Source: Spodoptera frugiperda | Taxonomy: Eukaryota; Arthropoda; Insecta; Lepidoptera; Noctuidae | DNA length: 64,000 nt | Direction: 5' to 3' | NCBI RefSeq assembly: GCF_023101765.2 | Contig: NC_064216.1 | Coordinates: 11,597,545 to 11,661,544 of the forward strand | Shown: piece by piece, positions 24,821 to 39,400 of the stretch | Layout of the letters: the number at the start of each line of letters is the position of its first letter | How positions within the stretch are numbered: position 1 is the stretch's first letter | The notes under the pieces: model-generated | Told to the model about the DNA's origin: nothing | Seen by the model: the letters and a program-made list of their open reading frames with translations, nothing else | Database searches by the model: none | Program-made: the position numbers and the translations under genes

Positions 24821-25509
24821 TGGGTTAAAAAAAGGAAAATGTGAACCGTGTGCAATTTTTTTTATGAAAATTACTTTCCACTTTCCTTACCTATTGAAGA
24901 GCAGAGATCTTGTATCGTTTAATATAAAGATTCCAATACCATGTTGTGTACAATGTTAAGATAAAGTGACAAAAGAATTTAACCCCATTTCCACTTTTCG
25001 TACCCATAATCTTGATTACATTTTCAAAAACATTATAAGGCTAAAAAAACTAGTTCTATTACATTTAGGGTAACGAACATAATATTAAACATAGGTACTA
25101 TAAAACACAATGTATATAATACTCGTATTACATATTCCGCTACATAGAGGTCCCTTGAGTAAATAGAATTCGGCGTCTTGTTGAAACACTTTTCCTGGAT
25201 AACAGAATTTTATAAAAATACGGGGGCGTTTTGTGTTTGGACACGACGCGGTTTTGGCTATTTTTAGGTGACAACCCGCATTGGGTAAGCGTAATGATTA
25301 AAGCCTTTTATTCATGGTAAACATTTTGTTTAACATCATGGTCGCATAAACATGTTGCGGGCAACACTTGTGTTGCGAAGTTGATCGCGCCATGCTGCAG
25401 AGTTGACGCCCGGCGAGCTAAAACATCAGTTTATATTAGTTTAAATAAAGTTTCCAGCAGCATTCTCGCTATTCATCAACAACGTTGATCAACTGTTGCT
25501 AACGAGGCT

Positions 25510-25574
25510 TTATGCTCAAACCTTCTCCGTGTGAGAAGAGGCCTTTGGTCAACACTTATATGCTGATGATGTGA
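25510..25574 (+). repeat. RTE-like repeat, 3' fragment
   Basis: TATGCTCAAACCTTCTCCGT, GAAGAGGCCTTTGGTC, CTGATGATGTGA. Confidence 0.6.
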
Positions 25575-25677
25575 AAAATTAGGTGATACTTGAAAATTAA
25601 AATTCTATTTAAATTCATTGTTGCCGCGTCGTGTTTTGCTGTTTGCAAATTCCTCGTCAAACATTTACATGAGTTAT

Positions 25678-25818
25678 GGTCAAATACTCAAATGTAACTC
25701 AATTTTAAAACGCTCTCAATAATAGTTCTATCACTACAAATTCTTTATAAAATGAAAGAGATAGCACGATATTTAAGTACAACTTAAAATTGAGTATCGT
25801 TTCAGTATTCGGGCTATA
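25678..25818 (-). mobile_element. MITE-B, opposite orientation
   Basis: GTCAAATACTCAAATGTAAC to GTTTCAGTATTCGGGC; its reverse complement matches 9415-9555 along the whole length. Confidence 0.65.
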
Positions 25819-28691
25819 AAGAATTAGTGAATGTTTCTCATAAAAAACGTCACAAATATTTTTAAAACTACTCCATCATCTCAGCGACTGATCTCCGAAT
25901 CAACCCCAGTACATTTCCATGGAGTTACACCAAGGGATTTTGGGGTGCAATGTCAGCAAAAGATTTAGGTAAATTGACACGAAGCTACGAAACTTATTGT
26001 ATATTATGGAGGGAAACGTGTTTGTTACGCAAAATGACAACGAATCAGCTGCTCGACGCTTTATACGGGATTTCTTTTTAATAATAGAATTTAGATGATG
26101 TATTTTAAAAAAGAAAATTGTGTGACTTTTACTGGGTTTCTGTGTTCACGTTTTATATACTTTCATAGTGTCTAAAAGTTATAAGATTGAGGTTCTAGCT
26201 TCATGTCCTGCTAAAACAATGGACACTCTTCACAGAAATGTTAAAAACTTATTTATTACATCTATGCTACATAAAGAGCAAACTCTTTCAGGTTTTCTGT
26301 AAATGGAATTGGCTTTGTATTTGAACTTCGGTTTATTTCTTACAAATCACACATTACTTTTGAGAGATAATTAAAAAAAAATTAAGTGGAGCCAATCTGG
26401 ATCCTAAAGTATTTCTTGAAACTCCCAGTTTTAATCTAACCTAACCGAAGTCAAAATTATTTATTTGAAATATACCGGGAAGGCACTTTTGAACGTCATA
26501 GCATATTCTAATATTAAAAAAAATGTCTGTCTGTCAGCCAGTCCTTTAGTGAAGCTATTTGTAAAAGTACATCCCTTACATAGCTACCTTACGAGAATAA
26601 AAAAACCTAATAAAATGACACAACAACACATCACACACATAAGACAAAACAAACAAACAAACAAGCGACCCAGATACCTAGACACGCTAACTACAGATAA
26701 GCCAGTTTGTCACGAGCATAAAAAGTGAAATCGCTGTCGACGACATGTAGCTAGGGGTCGTGAGGTTACCACAGAGACGATCACGATTGCCCCACGGTGT
26801 AAGCAAAGGTTATAATGGAATGCCATCGTGTAAAAGTCACCCTGGATTACGGTAATAGTGGAAAAACAACTCGTGTATGAACGCGATAAGATAGATTATT
26901 AAGTAAATATTACTTGTTTGTGGAGAAATTATGTTGATGGATTAGTCTGAAAATAGAAATGTTGAAAAAACTCAAGAGAATTTGTGAAATTTTCGTTATT
27001 TTCATAATAACACACGTTATAGACACACTAATATATAATCGAAAGCGATTTTAACTGTGCCCCTACTTGGTCGACACGTCATGTTTTGTCTACGCTTTGA
27101 GGAATACTATTATATGACTGTGTTTGATACATTTATTATGGTAAGAGGTAGATTTGTTTGTACGGCGTGGCGTGGGTCGGAAACATGTGCAGTTGAGAGT
27201 AATTACTAATTGATTATTATTATGGCGGTATAAAATTTGGTGTTTGAATTTAGAACTTAGTTTATGTGGCCAGTAATTTGAAAATAATAGTAGCGTTCTT
27301 TTTTTAAATAAATTGTGTTGGTTTGCGTTCATAGTCAAATTATTTGAAGTTTGGTTTCTGATTTCGGCGATCTACATAATATTTGATCTACGAAACTAAA
27401 TAATTGTTTTATTACATATACAAGCAGTTTACACAACAACGTTTGGTTCCATCATAACATCTATTGTATGAATTTGTATGTCATGTAAATTCAAACTATC
27501 GTAACTTCGCACAAAGCGCAGGAACAATCACAAAAGCACTATACACAAATTACATTCGAAATTCAAACACACACTGATTAGAACCGAACAGAGCCGAGTC
27601 ACGTCGCGCCAATTAGAAAACGGTCCCGAATTAATTTGAAAATGGAACACTCGATTTTGATGTAGTGGAATCTGTCGTTGCGGGCTTTGTTTCCCGCAAA
27701 CAAGCAAATATCCACTTTACACTAATATGTTAAAGTCTAATTCAGAGTGTGAGGATTTTCGGCAGACTCACGAGATAATAGGTGAAAGACTGAATGTCAT
27801 TGAGTGTGTTCTGTATTAATTTATTATGTACCTTAATCTTAGAGGTTAAGGCAGACTTTACGTTGTGATCTTACAAATGTAATTAGTGAAATGTGTTCTT
27901 CTGTAAGCAATTTCTGCGATATTTTGTTGTAATAGGCAATTTTCAACATTAAGCTATATACGTAAAGGTCTATTTTTTACTGGTTTTTCCTTACAAAGTA
28001 CGTATAAATCTGCAAGGAAAGTTATCAGCAATAAATCTGGGCTCACTCCGCGTCGTGGGCCCATGTAGTAAGAAATTAATGGGTCGGCCATCTTTTAATT
28101 TTCTTTCCTAGTCTAGTTTTTCTCTTTCTTAAATCTTTTGTCTTTTGCGCTACATTGCTTTTGTGAACGTGAAATTCGTTTTTAGATGAGCCATTTTTGA
28201 AGATCAGTGAAAAATTAAAACTGTTTATGTTGACCAATCATAATCGATCGGTTAACTTTGTTACTAACTTTAGACAAAGCCGGTCAACTTAATGTTAATA
28301 AAATTGGTTGGACAAAGTTCTAACTCGCCCCTTCAAAGTAATAGTTTGTTTAAAAAAAAACTAATTGTTCTGAGTACCTTTTAACCCCCATTTTAAGTTA
28401 GTTTAATATGAACATGTGTGGCTCAATTATTATTCAAAAAATTAAAATGTCTAGACGAGTACTACTTTGCGAAACGAGACTAAAATTGTACAGATACAAC
28501 GGTCTAAAAATCTCTGAACATAGCTGTATGGTACTTATTTATTTATTTATTAATAAAGGTTTACAAACAGCTTCTGACTCACATCAGTTTTGGACTTATA
28601 CAGTCGCCAATTGTAAGTTAACCAACATTTAATACTGAGTGATAACTTAACACTAAAAGAAATATGTATGAATTTTTAGAAGTAATCTACC

Positions 28692-28850
28692 CTTTTTTTG
28701 GAAGGGGGAATATCATCCAATTACTTCTCCCGCCTTGGGCGAGACGAAAGATAGTTTCAGACTCATACTGACTAAAAACCACCCCGTTCCTACTCCTGCT
28801 TTTCGAGCCGGAGCCCCGGTAAACCCGCTAGGTAGTCCGCAGCTCCGGAG
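28692..28850 (-). repeat. R1-tail copy 9
   Basis: Minus orientation: GAAGGGGGAATATCATCC, CACCCCGTTCCTACTCCTGC, GTAGTCCGCAGCTCCGGAG. Nearly full for the short form. Confidence 0.8.
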
Positions 28851-29924
28851 ATATGTAATGTTACTTCATTATACATCAAAGGCACTACATTACAAAAGAC
28901 ACAACAGAACATTTTTATAAGAAAACGCATCCAAAACATTTACCCAGCTAGTACCTAAGTACTTGTAGACCAAAAACTTGACATCGTTACGTGCCCTCAT
29001 TAAAAGGTATCGAGTGTAACAAAGCAGGTACACTCGCGTTCATTAGGCGACGGCGACATTTCTCTAGCGAGAGAATTTCCGTGTGTACAGTCGCGTGCTA
29101 TGTTTGTTGTCGAAAGGCTTTTTTGGCAATTATTTTTTGATGGGGTGTAGTGATTTTTTTGGTTTTTGTGAGCTTTCGTTGAGGTATTAATGTGATTAAT
29201 TAATGGGTTGAGTTATACGACTGAAAACAACATAATATAGATAAAAAATTGTGTGTGTTTTTAACTTCAAATGATTAGACGTCATAAATAAATTATCAGC
29301 AATTAAATACTTAAAAAAATATTAGCTGGCCCGGCAAATTTCGTACCGCCTTAAACATTTTTTCTCACCTCTTTAACCTTCACTTCCACTAATTAACAGC
29401 AATTGATTTTTATATATAGAAGATTTGATTGCTTGTTGGATTACATAGACATACAAATTATTACTTTTTAATACGTCCTAAAATTCATCTGACATTGTCA
29501 CCCATAATTTCGCCCGCGAGTGTACAGCTAGCTACAGTCATTTTCTTGATTACTGTACTCGAGCGTCCAATTTCTGTCAAGAATTCCTTCGTTTGGTGTG
29601 CGCGGGAAATTCTTTTTTTTTTCGTCCGCCATTTTTCGATGATTTTCATGTATTTCTTGGTTTATGGTCTGAGAAATATTGGCGGGAGAGAGTATTAGAG
29701 GTTTTTGTTGTATTTACTTATTTATTTAGGCCCTTTGAGGTTGATTGCTTTGGGTACAAATAATGCGAGACCCTTTTTTGTTAATCGGCTATAGGTTTTA
29801 TGTAGCTATGTATGTTTATGTACTGGTTCAAAAAAAATGTTACAAACGGGATTAAAAAGCGAACAGTAAATTAATGAGTAGCTATGACATGATCATCTAG
29901 GTATGTCTAAATAGTTTTTAAAGT
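28851..29924. other. No gene seen
   Basis: Frame 29429-29698 has no domain. 28985-29105 is of higher complexity. If the Dok-7 start lies farther upstream, this is intron. Confidence 0.5.
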
Positions 29925-30172
29925 ATCGTCGTCACACCTTTTAACCCTGAAGAGGTAGGCAGAGGTGCACAATACGGCACTTAATGCCATTGTACAATGT
30001 ACTGGTGTGAGCTTATTGCCATATACTGTACAATGCCAGAGACCGTGCTACTACTGAGAAATTTTCGAAAAACCGAAAAAAGCCCAGCAACAAATATATC
30101 CGACCGGGATTTGAACCCGAAACCCCTTGGCCCGCAATCGCAATTGCGACCACTCGACCAATGAAGCAGTCA
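29925..30172 (-). repeat. tRNA-headed SINE (type 1)
   Basis: Minus orientation; the head at the right end reads, on the minus strand, CTGCTTCATTGGTCGAGTGG and a B-box-like GGGTTCAAATCCCGG. Body has GAGCTTATTGCCATATACTG. It ends 110 bp before exon A. Not a functional tRNA gene: the arms do not all fold and a SINE body follows. Confidence 0.7.
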
Positions 30173-30282
30173 GTTTTTTAAATGATTTTTCTTAAAACAC
30201 GTCAAATATACCCCTCCATACAAAACATCAATATTTTACCATAACAACATTCACTAATAAATATCCTTTCTTTCATCCCCAG

Positions 30283-30491
30283 ATTGCGTCCACCTGCAAC
30301 TATACAAGGACTTGAAGGAGCGACAGAAGAACGGGCAGACGAAAGCCTCCCTGTCGCTGCAGCAGTACCTGGGCATCGAGTCCGGGTTCACCTTGGACAA
30401 GGAGTCCAATACCCTGGCCATACTGTGCGAGGATGTGGTGCCAGTCCTCGCTTTTGATACCAGGGAGATTTTGATACAGTGGAGAGTTAAA
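30283..30491 (+). CDS. Dok7: Dok-7-like exon A: C-terminal half of PH domain
   Basis: Acceptor TTCATCCCCAG, donor AAA/GTAAGT. The exon opens with two bases completing a split codon, then reads CVHLQLYKDLKERQ, LSLQQYLGIESGF and REILIQWRVK in frame, and ends on a whole Lys codon (phase 0). Strong GC rise against the flanks. The last helix (LIQWRVKVQHNLG, continuing into the next exon) is the usual PH C-terminal helix. The reading frame runs on past the donor to 30614 as intron, so the longer open frame is not the exon. Confidence 0.88.
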
Positions 30492-33400
30492 GTAAGTGGG
30501 ATTTCTCTATTTAAAGCAAAGCAAGAATCTTTTAAGGTCAGAGTGAATAGGTACTATCTAAGTCTGTGTGCATCAATCTTCGGCCACATCTTCGCTTCGC
30601 CGTCCTGGCATTAAGCGGGTTGGTGGCCAAATGCAGACTTATCAACGCTAGAAAAAAATTAGTATTAATGAAGAAGTACCGTAGTGTGATTATTTTTCTT
30701 TGAAAACAAAATATGTATAACGTAATAAATTATAATCTCCGAATGGATTGGCACAGGTGAATAGATTATTGCTGAGCTTGACAATAAGTGATCTAGTGGG
30801 GACACTAATAATATCAAAATAAAAACATCTATTGTGCTCCGATCTGCTGGTTTGAAAAATGCCGTTTTTGTTTTGTAGTTGGTCAATTATAACCACCCTA
30901 TTAAACTCATGTAACGTAACCATAGCACGATCTATTTCGATCCCAGTGCCATCTGTCGAGCGAAAGGTAAAACTTTTTAAAACAAATTAATTGCTATGTT
31001 TTCTTATTTACACAACTTATCCTCAGTTATTTATGAGCCTTATGTAATACCTAATGCCCGTTTTTCACCAGTTGTATAGCATATATGCTATGAAAATATG
31101 AATCATCAAAAAATTAATTAAACTGCAAAGCATACTTACGCTATAGTTCAGAACTTCAGAGATATTAATTCTAGAATTTTAACAAAGCACTCAAAATAAA
31201 TTGCTAGAAATGAAATGTTGTTTAAAAGCCAACATATTTCTGTTTCACTAATTAGTTTTACATTTTTTAATTCATTAGCAAGTGTCCCAAATCTAGATTT
31301 ACTTTTGGCGCATAATCTTCTTTTAATTGGAGTAAAAATAGTACTAAAGCTAAAGCCTTTCTAGATTTATTCAAAAATATTACTATGTATTATACTTTTC
31401 GTAAATCCAATTAGAGACAATGAAAATAAAAAACTACTTAATGAAAGAATGTAAGTGTAGCTGTCTCATTCTTTTCCGTATAAGGATATCGCTTTCTTCA
31501 GTAATGGGCTATAAGCTGAAGAAGTTAGAAGAAGTATACCAGGATCGTTGTCATACTACGAGTATGTTAAGTGTGGGAGAGCCATGCTTCGGCACATCCG
31601 GAGTGATACCATGGCCTCACAGAAAACCGCTGAGACGGTGAAACAACGCTTGCGTTGTGCTTCGTTATGAGAGTGAGGTTACGGCAGGCCCAATTACCTC
31701 ACCTTGCCAATCTTCCCAATCCCAGATTCCACAACAACTTTAAAATTTCTAACCTAAAAGGCTGACAACGTACTTGCAACGCCTCTGGTGTTTCATTAGA
31801 TGATCTGTCTGCTCGTTTACCACCTTATAACTTAAAAAAGGAGGTGCCTAGTAATTTTCAAATCATATTATTTTAGCTGACAACCTTATTCATAAAAGTG
31901 TAGAAAAACTCATTAATCCTTATTCCGCAGGTCCAACACAACCTCGGAGGCAGCAAGGAGTTTGCAGCAGTCATCATATCATCCCCCACTGCTGCCAACA
32001 TAAGGGCAGGTCCCGTCAGATTACACGCGTGTGGACCGAGACTGGCTCTGTGCGCTTCCAGACCACCTGAGGTCCTGGCTCTATGGGACGTCAAGCTACT
32101 CAGGTAAGGGATCTCAAAGGATTATGAACCTTATGTCCTCGTGTCTGTTTTACAGGATTATAGGCTTTATGTTGTTCTGTTGATAGTTTCCTTTAGTTGA
32201 AAGTGCTGTGGATGTTTCATGGATAGTTTTGTTTTGTTTCTGTTTTACTTCAATAGTTTCCGAGTGGATCGAGATATTAATCATTAACTTTTTGCTTTAC
32301 TGACCATGAAAGTAATGGTTTTCTTATATATTTTTCGTTCTATTACACACAAGTTAGGTTACTAAGTAAGAAAAATACCAACAATATTCTTTAAAAAGCA
32401 AACTTAAACACAAACCATTCAACGTAGCTCAAAACGCCAGAACTCCAATCATTAAAAAAAAACTTCAAAAAGCGAACATGGACGGCGAACGAGGCGACAG
32501 ATAAAAAAGGAAGTTTGGCGGGAAAATAGATGTCATCGGTAATTCCAAAGTGCGTTTAACAGGTACACCTCGGAGTTTGGCGACCGCACTAATCTTTGCG
32601 CGTTTCCTTTGAAAAATTGTCCCCGATAATTTAGCAGGTAACTCGACTTTCCTGTCAGAATGTGCGTAAAAGTTTGACCCAGTTGGGAAAAGAGGATTTC
32701 TATCTTACATTTGTATTTGCAATTTAATCGTATTCGCGCGTGAGAATATGTCGGGGATGTTTTGAATTGTCACCTTGTTAAATTACTGTTTGTTAAACTT
32801 TATGTTCATGGTGTATTAAATACAATTTTCACATAAATTTTACGTAACGATAAATGATACGACCTTTCAAACCTTCAAGAAAAGAAGTGCTCCTTTTTAA
32901 ACGGCCGACAACGCATCTGTGACGCCTCTGGTGTTGCGGATGTCCATGGGCGGCGCTGATCGCTTACCGTCAGGTGAACCTCCTGCTCATTTACCCCTAT
33001 TCTAAAAAAAATGTAGAGCAATAGTTAAGAAAATTCTCTATTACTACGTTATATCCCCTGAAAAAAAAAAACCGTTATATCTTCAAATTAATAATGTCAG
33101 ATTTCCAAACACCTACTTCATAATCAAATAACGCCTCTAACCTTCGCACGATCACAACACCAATAAATCCACACAGATTGACAGCTAGCTAGCAGACCAC
33201 AGATGCATAATAATATGTTTAGCACACACCAAAGACAATTCCGTGCATTGTTAGCGTCGCGTGTAGAGCTCTATGTCAGTACAAGCTTACTCCGAGCTAA
33301 TTAATTAATAATTACAGCACGCTATCAGGCTAACTCTAATCACGTTAGATCTAGACTGATTGTGCTTTGAATAATGGTAGCGAGATAAAGATATTGGGTG

Positions 33401-36400
33401 GTATTATTTTCTTAATATTTTTGCGTCTGCCTCATTTGGTTGGTCAAGTGCGACTGCCGGACAAGGGGTCGAAACCGAGTCGATTCCCAAGTCGGGCATA
33501 GCATTACTGGGCTTTTTCAAAAATTTCTCAGTAATAGCACGGAGTCTGGAATGGTGCCCAGTATATGACAATAGGCTCACCACCTTACATGGGACTTATA
33601 ACACAATACAACATGATGAAATGTGTATAAATTAAACATACGACTTTATAATAAATCTTAGGATTAGGACATAATATCATAGTCATAAAGAAATCAGTCA
33701 CAAATTAAAAGCACTTCAAAGATTTAGGTTTAAGAAAGCGTATCGTAACTTTTTTGCAAACATATATTTCCTAATATTCCGAACAAATTGCGTTTGAGAA
33801 GTTAACTAGAAAGCAGCACGATCTGCCCTACCCTTACTAAACAAACAAGAACATAAGTAGTTGGCTATTTTCCTGTAAGAGATTAATAAATCCACTAAGT
33901 AATGCCGATGATTAATAGAATAGTGACAGTATGTAATAGCCTTAACAGCTGTTAGTATCGCAGGGATATAAATATTATATGTGTTCGATTCCCCTCGCAG
34001 CGTCTGTGCAAGTCACCCCTAACAGACAATCATTAAAAATACATACGAGTATGCTCTCTGCCCCCATCATTCGATTAACGAAATCGCATTTCGGTTTTCG
34101 AACGCCAAAAAGTTTCGAGAGTAAAAAAAAGAAAAATATTTTTAATGTTGCCAATAAAAAATATGTGTTTCATTTTTTTACAATTTTCTCTCAATTATTG
34201 TGTTAAATAAATTTATAAAGTTATAGTAAAATAAGCAGAAAAAATCCGCTACGAATTTACAAGATTAAAATCGAGTACCTACCTAATATTTTCAAAAGTT
34301 TTCTTTTCATTACAAAACTCGAAAAGTTTAGTTCGCAATCCCTTTTTCCGAGTTAACAGACATACCCTGGAACAATGGCGGACAAAAAAGGTAACTTAAC
34401 ATTATGATCAGCTATTAAAAGTCATTAAAACTCGTATTTAACCGAACAATTCGGACAATTATAACCGGGCTACCTTACCCCGGATTTTTACGAATTCTCT
34501 TGTCCTCCTTTCAAATATTTTTAACGACTTAAAGAAACTTTTTGGGTAAGATTCGGAATCTACGAATTACAAAAGAGTGCCAGTGAATTATAAAGGGAAT
34601 ATAATGTTTTATTATTTCGTGGTTTTATCGTTTCTGGCCTTTAAAAAGGGATATAACGATAGGTTAATGTGTTTGGCGATGGTATCTGTCATCATGTTCG
34701 CAGCGTAAATGAGGTGTTGATGCCAGTAAACGCTACCCAGGCACTTTGAATTTTTGGGTGTAAAGAAATTAAGAACGTTAGGGAGAAATCTTTGAAGTGT
34801 TTTCTTTTATGATTATCTTTGATTATAACAGCATTTATTTGTGAAATAAACACATCTGCTGTAGCCATACAGCGTTAGTGCAATCTCCTGTGCAGATATA
34901 TTGTTGTGCCTAGAATTAAAAAAATGTTTTAAATCTCGAAACTAAATTAGTGCGTGATTCGAGACACGATGTTTGACAATAGACACACACAATGGAATTC
35001 AAAATGTAAAAATGAAGAAAACAGAGTCTACTTACAATAAAGATCACCTCTAGATCTATTCAGAAAAACCATAATTTTTATGTTTGTCCAACAACGAAAT
35101 TCACCCCTTACAAAAATTAAGTACCCATTACTATAAAGGCATGACCACACTAAAGCCGCTAACGTAAGACGCTACACTTTCCCCCAGTAACAAATCATCC
35201 CGTATAATAACATGACGTCACCACTAATAACCCGGGAATTAATAACGCCCTCTAGTGTGTGTTCGACGTTATTGTGTATCAAGCGAAAAATAAATTGCTT
35301 CTAGATCCGATCAAAATTGGTACAAGCGTTCTTGAGTTACACTTACTTAAATGAGTGGAGAGTTCTATTTGTAAGAAAAAGCATTTTGGTATAAAAATAA
35401 TAATTAAATTCTAGTTCTGTTGATTTTATAAAAAAATAGTGGACATCACTGACAAACAGTGAAGGAAAACCTCGTCAGGAGACCGTGTTTATATTAAGCC
35501 TCAAGTCTTTTCCATGCGAGAAGAGACCTTTGGTCAGCAGTGACCACTTATAGGCTGTGGATGTGACACGTGAAGAAGATTTATCACCCCATCACCACGA
35601 TATATTGATTTGAAATATCGCGCGACGTATTAGCTCTTACTCCTAAATATTGATTCATTTTATTCGTTAAAAAAACGAGTCTAATGTTTTTCATTACCTA
35701 ACTGACAGACTAAATACATTTTTTCATACCCCGTCATCATCCCTATTATCTATAGCAACTGAACTGTAATGTAACTAGGAAATTCTGTTATATACTCGTA
35801 TTTACTAAGAAAAATAACATTGGAATAACTAGTCCGTTATACAAGGCATTACGTCCATGTTCCTTTGCCAGTATTCTTGGATATATTTTATTTCTTATTC
35901 CCAGATATTTTGCCTTGTAATAAAAGTAGTGAGGTTTTATTTTTCCCTTTTTTGCGGCAGTACTTTCTTGTGGTTCAAAGAATAGAGATGTAATGAGCCC
36001 GCATTTCTTGATACTTGACATAAGTGAGGTCACCATTTCTTATTGTAACACGAAATTGTTACGAAAAAAAAACGAGTCTATGAAACGTCATAAACAATTA
36101 ATGCAATTACGTTTTTTCATCTCGTTGAGTGGAAACTGGAAACATTTTAATAATTTGAAAATTTTTCCGTGATATAAATTTTCCTACCGTAAAAAAGCTT
36201 CATAAACAAAATTCGCAAAATCCCATGCACAATTTTATCGCGTAAAATTTTAACATCGGACCAAACTTTCATTTCATCTTAAATTAAACAATACCCCGTG
36301 GCGATACGTTTGGCCAATAATTTGGCCAATATTGGTGTACCGGTGTGGCGCCAACGGAAGCTAATTTCATTATTAAGTCGTGTACAATCGCCTACTGCAA

Positions 36401-39400
36401 TTCTCTATGGAATACCGCGGCCATTTTGAATATAAGTTAGAAGCAATTAGTGATTTAAAATATAATATTTAAAAAGTTATATTACACATTGAACTATTCA
36501 ATGCATAGTGTGTTTAGTTGAATTTGTGTTTTATACCGTTAGACTTAAGAGCTAAATTGAAAGCAAAAATATATTTATAAGATTTATAAACGCATTAATG
36601 AAAAAAAAAAATACTGTTCGATATTCAAATTAAATTAAAACATTTTTTATTTGGATTATAAAAATCGAACGTCGCATACCCAACACACAATACAATCAAA
36701 ACTAAACCTTAACTTATAAAGAAATAAATTTCAAAATTAAATAAATATGAATTTCGCTGTCAGTTTAATGCTCGCACCACACTACAGCGCTACAAGCCTG
36801 AAGCGATATTCCTTAGCTGTACAAACAGCGTCCTAATGAGCTTGCCAATGTGAAATAATACAAGCTAGGTACAATTCGTTCGGTGGTTACACTTTGATGT
36901 GGCGTCGCCTTTATTTGCGTGATGTAATTATTAATTATAATGCTCGATTGTGATCGTGTATTCTGTAATTAAAGTATCGATTTGTATGGGGAGTATTTGT
37001 AGGAATATTCCATACTCCTTTGAGTTGTGATTGGTGATTTAAAATAGGTATTTTAGGCAAAAAATCTCAATTGTTTTTTTTTGTTTTGTACTGAAAGTTG
37101 AATGTACGTAACCAGTAATTACAGAAGGTATTAAGGATTTTTCATGATATTATTTAGTTAAGAAAACGTTGCCCCACATTAGGATTTTCTCCAATGTCGT
37201 GGGTGCGATTACAAACATATACGTTCACACATACACGACACCCAGACCCGGAACAACAATTTATTGATCAAAGATTTGCTCCGTGCGGGAATCGAACCTG
37301 TTACGCGTTACGCGTCAGCCAGTTGCCCAGCCACCGCGCCAACCGTGCAGTCATGTACTTACAGCACAGCAATAACAAAACAATAGTAAGGTTATAAGCA
37401 CTAATTAAACATCACTAGACGACACTATGAAATAGACCACGCTCACAAACAAAAACATTTTTAATAAAAAAAAAACAAATAAGTATCATTCTACATATAA
37501 AAATAAAAACCGCCACGATATATAAACCATATTAATAGGTTTATTAACAACAGGATACGTCGGGCTGTCTGTTCCGAAGCGTCCAATTTCCGCGCCCATC
37601 AACTATGGATGACGGCGAATTTTTCAGCCTTTTGTAAAATACAGCTGATCGCGTACTTACTGAAGAAATCGATGTCGATTGGAGTTTTGTAACTATGTGG
37701 GTAGCTAATGTGTTTAACTTAGCTATGTAATTATGTGTATACTGCCTCGTTGGTCAAGTATTTGCAACTGCGATTGCCTAGTAGGTATAAGTTCTCAAGT
37801 TCGATCAAAATGTAGGTTCATCGATTCCGTTCGATCAGCTACGATTTAATGCCAATATACTCGCTTCAAGAAATAAAATGCATATGCATGCATACAAACT
37901 AAATTAACTAAAAACAATAGTTTATATTGAGAATATCTCTACTAGTTTTGAATCACAGAGGAACTCTTCATCATGAGCAGCGTGCGCAGACGTGGCGAGT
38001 AGTACTCGTCATGACATCTGTGAGTCGAAACTAGTAGAGCTTTTCTCAACATTTTTACGTAAGTAAACCGTTGTTTTTAATTAATTTAAATAAAATGCAT
38101 GTCATACTTCTTACTATGAAGCTTTAGTTCCTTAAGTTTCTTCAGTAAAAATATCATCCATTCATTTTTTTTTCACTTTCACAGAACAAAATTAAACCTT
38201 CTCACTCACAAAACAAAGTACATTACTCTTTAAAACTCTCAACTCGTGTCCGTAGTTCGGAGCAACACATTCAATTAGTTAATGGGCTAGCGGCAGTCAC
38301 AATAAAGATTTAACTGTACAGTTTAACTGAACCCTTGCGACTAATAGTTGACTAAACAAAGATTAACGGATTACTTAACTAAGTTAAGTGATGCATAGGT
38401 TGCTTGTAGTCTGGGAGTCAGTGAGAGGTTCGGGTTTGTTATGTTATTGAATGATATTGTAATTGTAATGTGTCATAAAATTTAACTTTTGGAATAAATA
38501 CCTATAAGTGTTTTGTATTGTATTTTGAAAATGTTTCAATACAAAGTGTTATAATATTAAAAAATATAAAGTGATAAAATAGTATAGTTTGATATTTAAC
38601 CCTTTCTAAACTATATTATTACACTACATTTCTAAACTTACGAGTCATTTCAAAGTTGTTCTACCTGTGATAAATAAAGTATGTATTACACATTTATTTT
38701 GATCAATTTATCTTGGCTTAAAGCAATACAAAATTAATTCACACACAGTTCTCTCAAGATCAAAGTCACCTTTTAACATTCACAGCTAATCGCGAAAAAT
38801 CAAAACGAAAATACATTCTATTATCCAAGACACCTCATTAAAACAATTGAATTCGAAAATAAAATTTACAAAATTGACATTAACCGTCAAAGTTCGCAAT
38901 AAGACAAGCAAACAGCATTATCATCTCATTATAACCTAAATTGGAATATTCGTGTATCTGAGAAAATTGTGTCAACAACAATGATGCTATGCAATTTGTG
39001 ACGCGTCAAAATTCACAAATATAACAACACGCTGGTAATTGAAGAAGATGAAGACAGAAATGGGACTCGTATAAATAATTTATTACATTGCCACAATTCG
39101 CTGAATGCAGGTCGCTTCTAACTGACCAATCTGGGACGACCTATGTGTTGCCTCTAAACTCAGTTACCCGCGAGTACGCGTAAAGTGCGGTCGCGTCATG
39201 TACCTACGGTGCTAGAAAAAATGACGTCGAACTCGAAAGTAATTAAGTGCAATAACTGTAATATTGTGATATGTGAGGTGTTAGCCTATATCCAAAACAA
39301 ATTGGATGTTATGGATGAAGAAAGCTTGTTGAGATTGTGTGTCACAAGTTTTTCTGAAGATGAGATCGAAGCAGCTAAAAACTTGCTGTTTGACTCGATC

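Larger units (their letters stand above)
24821..28691. other. No gene seen apart from listed repeats
   Basis: Long AT-rich stretch. Frames 26465-26728 and 27090-27338 (minus) are unsupported. The 27580-27710 block is more GC-rich but unrecognised. Confidence 0.5.

Noticed and set aside
1..30282. Search for the missing 5' PH-domain exon of Dok-7
   Set aside because: No stretch with the expected Lys/Trp-rich PH start between good splice sites was found by eye; it may be outside the window, or I may have missed a short exon.
30492..30614. Continuation of exon A as a 100-codon ORF
   Set aside because: A strong GTAAGT donor at 30492 and loss of family similarity after RVK show that this is intron.
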